Below, one piece after another: positions 1-6,692 of a stretch of 8,103 nucleotides of DNA (position 1 is the stretch's first letter; each line of letters begins with the position of its first letter). Position numbers and translations under genes: made by a program. Origin of the DNA: CAZGOM01 sp964542875 (lineage in GTDB: Bacteria > Planctomycetota > Phycisphaerae > Phycisphaerales > Phycisphaeraceae); contig CAZIWA010000182.1 in the NCBI GenBank assembly GCA_964542875.1, forward strand, positions 1-8,103. Direction: 5' to 3'. A model generated the notes under the pieces. It did no database searches and was not told the origin of the DNA. It worked only from the letters and a program-made list of their open reading frames with translations.

Positions 1-2628
1 TTATAAATTAGCCCCCATTACATCCAATGTGTGTTTCACCGTCGCAAAGTAATCCACGATCGGTCCCTTGAAGCTCGGATACCCCTCTTGATTCAAATCC
101 GAGAAGTTCTGCTGCTCATACCACCGATATCCGTCAAAACCCGTACGCACGCTGTCCGACACCAGGTGTATCGCCGCCTCCCGGTGCCGCCGTCCCGGCC
201 CATAGTGCAGGCAGCGGCTGATCACGTGCACCTTCACCCCATGCTTCCGGGCAAACGGCAGCACATCCTCATGGGCAAACAGGCTCCACGGGCTCAGCCA
301 CTTGATATGCACTTCATCAAGCAGGCCTTCCTTCACCCACTGCTTCCATTGGATCGGCAGTTGCATGCGCACATGCAGATTCGTCGGCACCTCCACACCC
401 GATTCCACTTCCGCGATCAGCTTCTTCCCATGGCTCTTTAGCAGTTTGCTCGCCTCACGCATGAACTGCGTGTAGAAGTCCCCGCGGATGTTCCGGATCT
501 TTTCATAGTCCCCATCGTTGAGCTCCGGCTCGCGTTTATACAGGCTCTTAAAAGTATCGATCACCGGCTGCGCAAACGCATACTTCAAGTAGTGCATCGG
601 CCCGTTGTGGTGGCAGTAGGTCCGGATATCCACCCCGTCCACGCCCAGATCGATCAGCATCTTGATCCGGTCGAGCCAGATCTGCCTTGCCTGTTCAAAT
701 GACGGGTCCAGCAGGGTCGGCATGTTGTTTGATTCATCAAACGCCACGCACACGCCGTTGGATGTCCAGTTGCGCCGTTGAATCAGGGCTTCAGTCTGGT
801 TGCTCCACCCCTGCCACCCCTTCCAGAAGGTAAACCCGCGCTCAAAGCCGCCGGAGGTCGCCGGCGTCAGCACGCACGGTTTGCCGTCCACCCCCACCGC
901 CTCGGCGAACATGAACCCGCGATGCCAGAACTCAAACTTCTCCCCCTCCACCTTAAACGCCAGGTACCGCTTATCCGTCTTCATCCCCGAAAGCTCGATG
1001 TACCAGTTCTTGGCCTTGCCCGTGTCAGGCACATTGCCCGCGGGCGTCCAGCGCAGGTGTTGCCGGTTCACGGTCCCCGTCTTCACCTTCGCCTTTATCT
1101 GCGTGAATTTCTTGTTGTCCGCCGACGCATACACCCTCAGGCTTCCCGGCTTAAACGCAGGGAAAGCCACATCGCTGTAGTACGTCACCTTCGCCACGGG
1201 CAAGTTCGGTTTCTGCCGCCACGCCGGGTTGGTCTGCTGGGCCAGTTCCGGGTGCGCCGCGATCTCCGGCACGCACGCCGAATACTTATTTTCCAGCTCT
1301 TCCCATGATGAGCTCTTCTTAAACGGCTTCTCGGAAAAGTAGCTGTTGAACCCCAGGTCAAACGTCTTGAGGTCCGCGATGAACTCCATCCCGTTCTTGT
1401 GCGCTGCGGCCACCGCCGCGCCGGTGTAATTGCCCACATGCTTCACCGTCCTGGCGTATTCCTTGCCCCAGTACGGCCCCAGCGCTGGCCCCTCCCAAAA
1501 CGACGGCCAGTTGCTGTATTCGATCCAGTGGCACCGCTGAATCCCAATCTTCTTAAACGCTCCGAAATCTCGGTCCAGCCGCTCGTGCGTGTAGTAATTG
1601 GCGATCACCCCCATCGGCGAATCCCACGTCAGGCTCAGCATGAACTCCCTGGCCCGCTTGCCCTCGGGTAAATCCACCGCCACATACCCCGGCTCGATCG
1701 GCTGCCCGCTGGCCAGCGGTTTGATCTTGTACCTTCCGCGCAGCCCTCCGGTCTTGATCTCCAGCTTGAACGTCTCTCCGCTCCACATGGGCGCCACCTC
1801 CACTGCATCGCCAAGCGGATCGATCACGCTCAGCGCCACCCGCGACTTCATCCCCTTAACGCCCCCCTCCACCGTCAGCACATCCCCCGCAAGCGTCACC
1901 TTCCCCGTCTCCAGCGTCGCCACTTCCACCTTCGGCATGTAAAGCTTGCCCAGGCTCAGCGCATCCTGCGAACCGTTCCCCCCGGCAAAATTCCACGAGC
2001 TGAACTCATCCATGTAAGGCCGATATCGCGCCACGTTAAACCCGGCCGACTTCCCATTCCGAAACACCTCCTTCACATCAAACCACGCGAACAGCCACCG
2101 GCAGCGCGACCCCGCAATCGCATACCCCGCAATCGTCTCGTCCCACCACCGGTACTTCTGTAGCTTCACCCCATCAAACCCCGACGACTGCGCCTCCGGA
2201 TAAGGCAGATGCGTCGCCAGAATCACCTCGCTAAGCGGCTCCGAATCCCGATGCGCATTGTCCGACACCGTCGGCGTCTTCCCAGACAGGCTGAAGTAAA
2301 ACTGCACATACCCCACCCCGTCATCAAACGGATCAAACAGAATCTCCAGATCATCCGCCATGCTCTTGCCATGCACATTCGAAAGTTTCGGCTGCGAATC
2401 AAAAAAACACGCCCCCACCAGCACCGTCTTCTCATTGGCCAACACCAGGAACTTGCTCTCGTCGTAAGTCTTCGCAGGTGAATAGATGTACTCAAACCCC
2501 GCATTCACCCGGTCATCAGCCAGAATCCGCTTACGAATCTTTTCCGGCGTGGGCTTGGCATCAAACTCCACCAAAGCATGCTTACGCGAAGCACTCGCCA
2601 CCGGCGTGACAATCGGATTGATATTCAT
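1..2628 (-). CDS. Putative glycoside hydrolase-like protein: CBM9-like domain plus TIM-barrel
   Basis: This is a complete gene of 875 aa; its stop codon is complementary to bases 1-3. I chose the ATG at 2628-2626 because GGAG lies 6 nt upstream of it. A GTG 12 nt further out would overlap that GGAG. Residues about 45-235 look like a family 9 carbohydrate-binding (CBM9/DOMON-like) beta-sandwich, with FNVARYRP and SSWNF near its end. About 235-325 is a short beta-rich, Ig-like linker. About 330-870 reads as a TIM-barrel related to the family-10-like hydrolases, with a discoidin-like stretch (about 480-570) apparently inserted. Acidic candidates for catalysis lie in GVDGVDIR (about 662-669) and LIAEVESG (about 737-744), but the assignment is inference. 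No signal peptide is visible, which is odd for a polysaccharide enzyme. It probably acts on a glycan or oligosaccharide; the substrate is unknown. It is divergent from the copper-type genes and probably unrelated to them. Confidence 0.8.
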   Translation of the reverse strand: MNINPIVTPVASASRKHALVEFDAKPTPEKIRKRILADDRVNAGFEYIYSPAKTYDESKFLVLANEKTVLVGACFFDSQPKLSNVHGKSMADDLEILFDPFDDGVGYVQFYFSLSGKTPTVSDNAHRDSEPLSEVILATHLPYPEAQSSGFDGVKLQKYRWWDETIAGYAIAGSRCRWLFAWFDVKEVFRNGKSAGFNVARYRPYMDEFSSWNFAGGNGSQDALSLGKLYMPKVEVATLETGKVTLAGDVLTVEGGVKGMKSRVALSVIDPLGDAVEVAPMWSGETFKLEIKTGGLRGRYKIKPLASGQPIEPGYVAVDLPEGKRAREFMLSLTWDSPMGVIANYYTHERLDRDFGAFKKIGIQRCHWIEYSNWPSFWEGPALGPYWGKEYARTVKHVGNYTGAAVAAAHKNGMEFIADLKTFDLGFNSYFSEKPFKKSSSWEELENKYSACVPEIAAHPELAQQTNPAWRQKPNLPVAKVTYYSDVAFPAFKPGSLRVYASADNKKFTQIKAKVKTGTVNRQHLRWTPAGNVPDTGKAKNWYIELSGMKTDKRYLAFKVEGEKFEFWHRGFMFAEAVGVDGKPCVLTPATSGGFERGFTFWKGWQGWSNQTEALIQRRNWTSNGVCVAFDESNNMPTLLDPSFEQARQIWLDRIKMLIDLGVDGVDIRTYCHHNGPMHYLKYAFAQPVIDTFKSLYKREPELNDGDYEKIRNIRGDFYTQFMREASKLLKSHGKKLIAEVESGVEVPTNLHVRMQLPIQWKQWVKEGLLDEVHIKWLSPWSLFAHEDVLPFARKHGVKVHVISRCLHYGPGRRHREAAIHLVSDSVRTGFDGYRWYEQQNFSDLNQEGYPSFKGPIVDYFATVKHTLDVMGANL

Positions 2629-2634
2629 CTCAAA

Positions 2635-2638
2635 CTCC
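2635..2638 (-). promoter_or_regulatory. Shine-Dalgarno site deciding the start of the minus-strand gene
   Basis: On the minus strand GGAG is followed by a 6-nt spacer and then ATG at 2628-2626. This good match favours the ATG over the in-frame GTG at 2640-2638, which overlaps the GGAG itself. Confidence 0.7.
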
Positions 2639-2658
2639 ACTTTTCAAAGGATAGGTAA

Positions 2659-2672
2659 CCTTCTATTGAAGG
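2659..2672. promoter_or_regulatory. 14-bp palindrome in the divergent intergenic region, possible operator
   Basis: CCTTC-TATT-GAAGG is a perfect 5-bp inverted repeat 31-44 nt upstream of the minus-strand ATG, where an operator for that gene could sit. The half-sites ACCTTC/GAAGG resemble those of CueR-type MerR copper regulators, but the gap is 4 nt rather than the usual 9. It also lies about 130 nt from the plus-strand gene, so a classic CueR spacer site is not supported. A chance palindrome of this size is possible. Confidence 0.25.
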
Positions 2673-2753
2673 CGCTGAAAACAATAGCCACCCCCTCCCC
2701 CAAACGCAAATCTCCAAAAATCCCCACTTCCCCCAATCGCGTCAATCCGTCCA

Positions 2754-2782
2754 TTGCTCACCCGCCTCTCGCGCCCTAAACT
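2754..2782 (+). promoter_or_regulatory. Possible sigma70-type promoter for the copper-type gene cluster
   Basis: TTGCTC (2754-2759) and TAAACT (2777-2782) are separated by exactly 17 nt. They match the -35 and -10 consensus at 3 of 6 and 4 of 6 positions. Transcription would start near 2788-2790, directly at or just before the first possible start codons (GTG 2790, ATG 2799), so the transcript would be leaderless or nearly so. The match is weak and unsupported by other evidence. Confidence 0.3.
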
Positions 2783-2798
2783 AAAAAACGTGACTCGC

Positions 2799-3164
2799 AT
2801 GCTCCACTGGCTCCGTTTCGCCCTCGCCTGTCTTGCCATCGCAAGCACTGCTGCTTGCGCATGCCCGCTCCTCGCCGCCCCGTCCCCCGCTGCGGCCCCC
2901 CACGCCTGCTGCAACACCCAAACCCCAACGCCCGACCAATCGCACCCCTCCTGCTGCGACCAGCACGCCCAGGCCATCGCAACGCCTAACGTGCAGATCG
3001 ATCATGCCCTCACCACGCTCCTGCACCCGCCTCTGCTCTTCATGTTTGATTCCTTTCTCCCCGCCCCGCTGGCGACTCCTTCTCCAACCCCCGTGCCTTC
3101 GAATCACGGCCCGCCGCCGGATCAGCTCACCCTCCTTTCCCAGCGCTGCCAATTCCTGGTCTAG
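2799..3164 (+). CDS. Small exported Cys-pair protein, probable metal-binding
   Basis: A 121-aa protein that begins with a typical Sec signal: MLHWLRF, then a hydrophobic core to about residue 26. Cleavage is likely at ACA or LLA. After it come two cysteine pairs, ACC (37-38) and SCCDQH (52-53), surrounded by His residues, and a Pro-rich C-terminal half ending PPPDQLTLLSQRCQFLV. It has eight cysteines and seven histidines in all. I do not recognise a named family. The composition, and short exported proteins of the DUF2946 kind known near copper genes, suggest periplasmic metal binding; this is inference. It is followed after 61 nt by the TolC gene. The start is uncertain: the in-frame GTG at 2790 adds three residues, and neither start has a clear Shine-Dalgarno site. 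The long reading frame opposite it is a shadow. Confidence 0.6.
   Translation: MLHWLRFALACLAIASTAACACPLLAAPSPAAAPHACCNTQTPTPDQSHPSCCDQHAQAIATPNVQIDHALTTLLHPPLLFMFDSFLPAPLATPSPTPVPSNHGPPPDQLTLLSQRCQFLV
2840..2859 (+). other. Perfect 8-bp hairpin inside the signal-peptide coding region
   Basis: CGCAAGCA-CTGC-TGCTTGCG forms an uninterrupted 8-bp stem with a 4-nt loop. It begins 41 nt after the A of the ATG, in the codons for the end of the signal peptide. It could slow early elongation or be a by-product of repeated Ala/Ser/Cys codons. Confidence 0.5.
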
Positions 3165-3166
3165 CC

Positions 3167-3206
3167 GATAAGCCACGCAAAACCATCGTTTTCGCGTCGT
3201 CTTATC
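3167..3206 (+). other. Long intergenic hairpin between the Cys-pair gene and the TolC gene
   Basis: Two bases after the stop codon, GATAAG (3167-3172) pairs with CTTATC (3201-3206). Inside it, ACGCAAAAC (3175-3183) pairs with GTTTTcGCGT (3188-3197) with one bulged C at 3193. The loop is CATC and a 2x3-nt internal loop joins the stems, giving 15 base pairs in 40 nt. No T-run follows, so it is not a standard intrinsic terminator. It ends 9 nt before the AGGA of the TolC gene. It may act as an mRNA processing or stability element that sets different expression of the two cistrons, as a control on TolC translation, or as a DNA operator. Confidence 0.6.
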
Positions 3207-3215
3207 CCATTGCCC

Positions 3216-3219
3216 AGGA
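3216..3219 (+). promoter_or_regulatory. Ribosome binding site of the TolC-family gene
   Basis: AGGA sits 6 nt before the ATG at 3226, a good Shine-Dalgarno spacing. It fixes this start and lies just beyond the intergenic hairpin. Confidence 0.65.
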
Positions 3220-3225
3220 ATCCTC

Positions 3226-4677
3226 ATGAACGCTTCAAATCGCAAGCCCGCCGCCGCATTGGCCGCGTTGCTGCTGGCATTGTCCGCCTGCGCCCAGGTC
3301 CCCACCCAGCAGGGTTTCAGCGACCTCCAATCCCCCATTAACCAGGCATGGTCCGCCCAGCCGGTGTGGCCGCAATCCTCCAGCCAGCGCGCCGCCCTCA
3401 AACAAACCTCCATCACGCTCCTTCAAAAACCCCTCACCCCCGACGCCGCCATCCGCCTCACCCTCTTAAACAGCCCCCGCCTCCAGGCCATGTACCAGGA
3501 CCTGGACATCTCCTACGCCCAGGTCGTCCAGGCGGGCCTCATCTCAAACCCCGTCCTCGAAGGCAAAATCAAAGTCCCCCTCGAAAGCGCAGGAGCAGGC
3601 ACCGGGCTGGAACTGGGCATCGCCCAAAACATCATCGATGTCCTCTACATCCCCATCCGCACCCGCGTCGCTCAAGCGGAGTTTGACGCCCTGCGCCCGC
3701 GTACCGCTGCCGGTGTCACCGCGCTTCTGGCCCACATCGAGCTGGAAACCCTCCGCCTGCAATCCCAGGCCCGCGCCCTGGCCATCCGCAAAAACGCTCT
3801 GGATGTCGCAGACGCCATCGAAACCTTCGCCCTGGAGCTAGACCGTGTCGGCAACATCACCCCGGTTCATAAAACCCAGCTTCTGGCCCAGGCCACTCAG
3901 GTGCGCGACCACGCCCAGGAGGCCATCGCCCGCCACACTCGGGACATCCACACGCTCTACGGGCTCATCGGCATCGGCGAACCTCCCGTCAACGCCTCTA
4001 TCGCACCGCTCGCCGACGACGCCCTCCCACCATTCCACGACGCCTTTCTCCAGCCTAAAGCCCTCAAAAACAACCTCGCCTTAAAAGCCGCCCGGGCAGA
4101 CACGCTCGCCCGCTCGGCCCTGCTCAAAGCCCACCGGGACACTCGGCTGCTCCCCGAAGGCGAGCTCGGCCTTGAAGCCCAGGATGAAGGCAACGGCGAA
4201 TGGTCGCTGGGCCCCATCTTCGCCCTTCCCATTCCCCTTTTTGACCAGGGCCAAGCCAAGATCGCCGGCAGCCATGCCCGCGCCCTCCAGGCCGACGCCC
4301 TCGCTCAAAACGTCGAAACCATGCTCCGCGCCCAGATCCGCTCGTTAAAAACCGAGCTCACCCGGGCCGACCAGCATCATCAAACCATCGCCGCCATCCT
4401 CCTCCCCGCCCGCGATCAGGGGATGGATGAATCCCTCAAGGAATACAACGGCATGCTCATCGGCGCTGACACCCTCCTAAACGCCCGTCTCGCCCAGATC
4501 GAGGCCCAGGAAGCCCTCGCCCTGGCCGCCGGCCGCCTTGCCATCGCCCGCCGCTCCGCCGAGCTCCTGGCCCTTGGCATCCCCTTGGGCAGCGGCACCG
4601 ACTTCACCTCACCCGACACCCAAAACCTCCCCTCGTCCAACCAGAACATCGCCAACAACTTCACCGAAAGCCACTAA
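3226..4677 (+). CDS. TolC-family outer-membrane efflux lipoprotein
   Basis: At 483 aa this has a normal length for the family. A lipoprotein signal peptide ends in the lipobox LSAC, with Cys22 as the probable lipidated residue, so the mature protein is anchored in the outer membrane. Two outer-membrane-efflux repeats follow, about 70-250 and 285-450. They contain the usual marks: PDAAIRLTLLNSPRLQ, the SNPVLEG strand (107-113), and PLFDQGQAKIA (337-347), followed by long Ala/Leu/Gln-rich helices. Family members form trimeric channel-tunnels for RND or ABC pumps, including CusC/CzcC-type metal exporters. The last residues (about 455-483) are polar and probably disordered. It is preceded by the Cys-pair gene and followed after 2 nt by a multicopper oxidase, which points to metal (copper) export. 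No pump or adaptor gene is adjacent, so the partner must lie elsewhere. Confidence 0.93.
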   Translation: MNASNRKPAAALAALLLALSACAQVPTQQGFSDLQSPINQAWSAQPVWPQSSSQRAALKQTSITLLQKPLTPDAAIRLTLLNSPRLQAMYQDLDISYAQVVQAGLISNPVLEGKIKVPLESAGAGTGLELGIAQNIIDVLYIPIRTRVAQAEFDALRPRTAAGVTALLAHIELETLRLQSQARALAIRKNALDVADAIETFALELDRVGNITPVHKTQLLAQATQVRDHAQEAIARHTRDIHTLYGLIGIGEPPVNASIAPLADDALPPFHDAFLQPKALKNNLALKAARADTLARSALLKAHRDTRLLPEGELGLEAQDEGNGEWSLGPIFALPIPLFDQGQAKIAGSHARALQADALAQNVETMLRAQIRSLKTELTRADQHHQTIAAILLPARDQGMDESLKEYNGMLIGADTLLNARLAQIEAQEALALAAGRLAIARRSAELLALGIPLGSGTDFTSPDTQNLPSSNQNIANNFTESH

Positions 4678-4679
4678 AA

Positions 4680-5987
4680 ATGACGCTTCAATTCACCCGC
4701 CGCCAGGCCCTCGCCTCCTCCGCTGCTCTCGCCGCATCCGCTGTCCTTTTCAAAAACCCAAACCCAGCCCTCGCTGACGAATCCACCCCGCAGCCGGCCC
4801 CTGAAACCACCCCACCCACGCAAAAACCACACGGCTACACCCCCGTTCACACGCCCAACGGCTCCACCCTCCCATTCAAAACCATCGCGGGCGCAAAAGT
4901 CTTCCATCTCATCGCCCAACCCGTCCTCCACACCTTCGCCCCCGGCCTCCAGGCCCACTGCTGGGGCTACAACAACCAGGTTCACGGCCCCACCATCGAA
5001 GCCGTCGAAGGCGACACCGTCCGCATCTACGTCACCAATAAGCTCCCCGCCCCCACCACCGTCCACTGGCACGGCATCATCCTCCCCTCCGGCATGGACG
5101 GCGTCGGCGGCCTCAACCAGCCCCCCATCAACCCCGGCGAAACCTTCAAATACGAATTCCCCCTCCTCCACCCCGGCACCTTCATGTACCACTCCCACCA
5201 CGACGAAATGACCCAGATGGCCATGGGCCTCATGGGCATGTTCATCGTCCATCCCAAAAACCCCACCACCCCGCCACCCGACCGCGACTATGTCCTCATG
5301 CTCAGCGAATGGGCCATCAAGCCCGGCACCCGCCGCCCCGACCCCAACGAAATGACCGACTTCAACATCCTCACCCTCAACGCCAGATGCTTCCCCGGCA
5401 CCGCCCCCCTCACCGCCTCCCTTGGCGAGCGCGTCCGCATCCGCATCGGCAACCTCTCGGGCATGGACCACCACCCCATCCACCTCCACGGCTACAGCTT
5501 CAAAACCGTCGCCACCGATGGCGGCCCCGTCCCTCTCTCGGCCCAATACCCCGAAACCACCGTCCTGGTCCCCACCGGCGCCACCCGCGACATCGAATTC
5601 GTCGCCGACAACCCCGGCGACTGGGCCCTCCACTGCCACATGACCCACCACGTCATGAACCAGATGGGCCACGGCATTCCCAACGTCATCTCCACCAACC
5701 CCGCCACGCTCGACAAGGCCATCGGCAAAGCCGTCCCCGGCTACATGGCCATGGGCGAAACCGGCATGGGCGACATGATGATGATGGACACCCCCGACAA
5801 CTCCCTGGCCATGCAAATGGCCGACGGCCCGCACGGCGTCATCACCATGGGCGGCATGTTCACCATCCTCAAAGTCCGCCACCACACCCCCGGCTTCACC
5901 GACCCCGGCCCCTACAACGCCCCACCCGACACCATCGCAACCAACGCCACCCCCGCGGACATCGCCCGCGACGGCATTAATCTCTGA
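4680..5987 (+). CDS. Tat-exported two-domain multicopper oxidase
   Basis: A 435-aa periplasmic protein. The N-terminus has a twin-arginine signal (TRRQAL, residues 6-11, hydrophobic stretch, then ALA cleavage near 32). All four copper motifs are present: HWHG (129-132), HSH (171-173), HPIHLH (265-270) and HCHMTHHVMNQM (318-329). By family rules His265, Cys319, His324 and Met329 form the type 1 site, and the other motif histidines hold the trinuclear type 2/3 cluster. There are two cupredoxin domains (about 60-195 and 205-335) rather than three, with the type 1 copper in the second. Such enzymes usually trimerise. A Met-rich segment (355-380) resembles copper-binding inserts of cuprous oxidases, so Cu(I) oxidation is likelier than phenol oxidation; this is inference. 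The 2-nt gap from the TolC stop, with no clear Shine-Dalgarno site, suggests translational coupling. Confidence 0.93.
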   Translation: MTLQFTRRQALASSAALAASAVLFKNPNPALADESTPQPAPETTPPTQKPHGYTPVHTPNGSTLPFKTIAGAKVFHLIAQPVLHTFAPGLQAHCWGYNNQVHGPTIEAVEGDTVRIYVTNKLPAPTTVHWHGIILPSGMDGVGGLNQPPINPGETFKYEFPLLHPGTFMYHSHHDEMTQMAMGLMGMFIVHPKNPTTPPPDRDYVLMLSEWAIKPGTRRPDPNEMTDFNILTLNARCFPGTAPLTASLGERVRIRIGNLSGMDHHPIHLHGYSFKTVATDGGPVPLSAQYPETTVLVPTGATRDIEFVADNPGDWALHCHMTHHVMNQMGHGIPNVISTNPATLDKAIGKAVPGYMAMGETGMGDMMMMDTPDNSLAMQMADGPHGVITMGGMFTILKVRHHTPGFTDPGPYNAPPDTIATNATPADIARDGINL

Positions 5988-5997
5988 TCTGTGTACT

Positions 5998-6137
5998 CTT
6001 GTCCTCTCTTCCTTTTTCCTTGTACCTTATCCCTTTTACCTTTCTTCTCTCCCACCTCGACACCCACCCCAAAACCCCTTAACCTGTCCCTCTTCCCCAG
6101 ACCCTGGACCCCCAGCCCATAGACCCCAATCCCATGA
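5998..6137 (+). repeat. Degenerate heptanucleotide tandem repeat filling the spacer
   Basis: Twenty consecutive 7-nt units can be read in one unbroken register, with a pattern close to C-Y-Y-N-N-N-C. Examples are CTTGTAC (6019), CTTTTAC (6033), CCCCTTA (6075), CCCAGAC (6096), CCTGGAC (6103) and CCCCAAT (6124). Position 1 is C in 17 of 20 units, and all ten Gs fall at positions 4-6. The first half is CTT-like and the second CCC-like. The ATG of the phosphatase gene lies within the last unit. It resembles in kind the heptanucleotide STRR repeats known from filamentous cyanobacteria. I see no terminator hairpin or good promoter in the tract. Confidence 0.65.
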
Positions 6138-6670
6138 CCCGCTTCGTCTTTCTCGACCGCGACGGCACCCTCATCAAGCTCTACGACTACCTCGGAGACC
6201 CCGCGTTGGTTGAGCTTCTTCCCACCGTGGTCCAAGCCCTCCAGCTTCTCCAATCCCACGGCCTCTCCCTTGCCGTCGTCACCAACCAGTCCGGCGTCGG
6301 CCGCGGCATCTACTCCCTGGCCGACATGCACGCCTGCAATCAAAAACTCAGCGACCTTCTCCTACCCCACGGCATCACCCTCCAGGGCATCTACTTCTGC
6401 CCCCACAAGCCGTCAGACCCCTGCACCTGCCGCAAACCCCTCCCCGGCATGGTCCATCAGGCCCTCGCCCACCACACCTTCGACCCCGCGCAATCCTTCG
6501 TCATCGGCGACAACGAACCAGACCTCGCCCTCGCCCGCAACATCCAGGCCAAAGCCATCCTCGTCACCACCGGCCACGGCGGCAAAACCCTCTCCAATCC
6601 CCACACCACCCCCGACTTCACCGCCCCCGATCTCCTCTCCGCCGCCCAATGGATCGTTTCCCAACTCTGA
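6134..6670 (+). CDS. gmhB: GmhB-like D-glycero-D-manno-heptose 1,7-bisphosphate phosphatase (HAD family)
   Basis: At 178 aa this is the usual GmhB length and is probably cytoplasmic. HAD motif I is FLDRDGTL (6-13) with Asp8 as nucleophile and Asp10 as acid/base. Motif II is TNQSGVGRG (50-58). The zinc loop has CPH (89-91) and CTCRKP (97-102). Motif IV is GDNEPD (125-130), with acidic residues for magnesium. The zinc loop and RKP are typical of the GmhB/HisB-N subgroup. GmhB removes the 1-phosphate or 7-phosphate of heptose bisphosphate in ADP-heptose synthesis for LPS or S-layer glycans; the HisB-N-like histidinol-phosphate phosphatase role is the main alternative, and exact sugar specificity cannot be read. 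No other heptose gene is present. The start has no Shine-Dalgarno site and sits in the heptamer repeat; an upstream start is unlikely because motif I already begins at residue 6. Confidence 0.85.
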   Translation: MTRFVFLDRDGTLIKLYDYLGDPALVELLPTVVQALQLLQSHGLSLAVVTNQSGVGRGIYSLADMHACNQKLSDLLLPHGITLQGIYFCPHKPSDPCTCRKPLPGMVHQALAHHTFDPAQSFVIGDNEPDLALARNIQAKAILVTTGHGGKTLSNPHTTPDFTAPDLLSAAQWIVSQL

Positions 6671-6692
6671 CAGCTCTGTCTAGCTTCTTAAA

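Noticed and set aside
2629..2640. Upstream GTG start for the large minus-strand gene
   Set aside because: The GTG overlaps the GGAG that correctly spaces the ATG at 2628, and it adds only four residues without a signal peptide.
2659..2672. A true CueR operator in the copper-type promoter
   Set aside because: The gap between half-sites is 4 nt rather than 9, and the site is not between a -35 and -10 of the plus-strand unit. It is kept only as a generic possible operator.
3167..3206. Intrinsic terminator after the Cys-pair gene
   Set aside because: The hairpin is strong but no T-run follows (the next bases are CCATTGCCC), and the TolC ribosome binding site begins 9 nt later.
2781..3416. 211-codon minus-strand frame spanning the Cys-pair gene and the TolC start
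   Set aside because: It would cross the TolC ribosome binding site and lipoprotein signal. It has no recognisable domain and is Arg/Gly-rich as expected for a shadow.
4674..5885. 403-codon open frame on the minus strand opposite the multicopper oxidase
   Set aside because: Its product is a low-complexity Gly/Val/His/Asp-rich string with no domain. It arises because C-ending codons on the coding strand leave few stop codons in that antisense frame, while the oxidase on the other strand has all its motifs.
5998..6137. CRISPR array or riboswitch in the repeat spacer
   Set aside because: Units are 7 nt and degenerate with no spacer/repeat alternation. The pyrimidine-rich strand has few Gs and little ability to fold.
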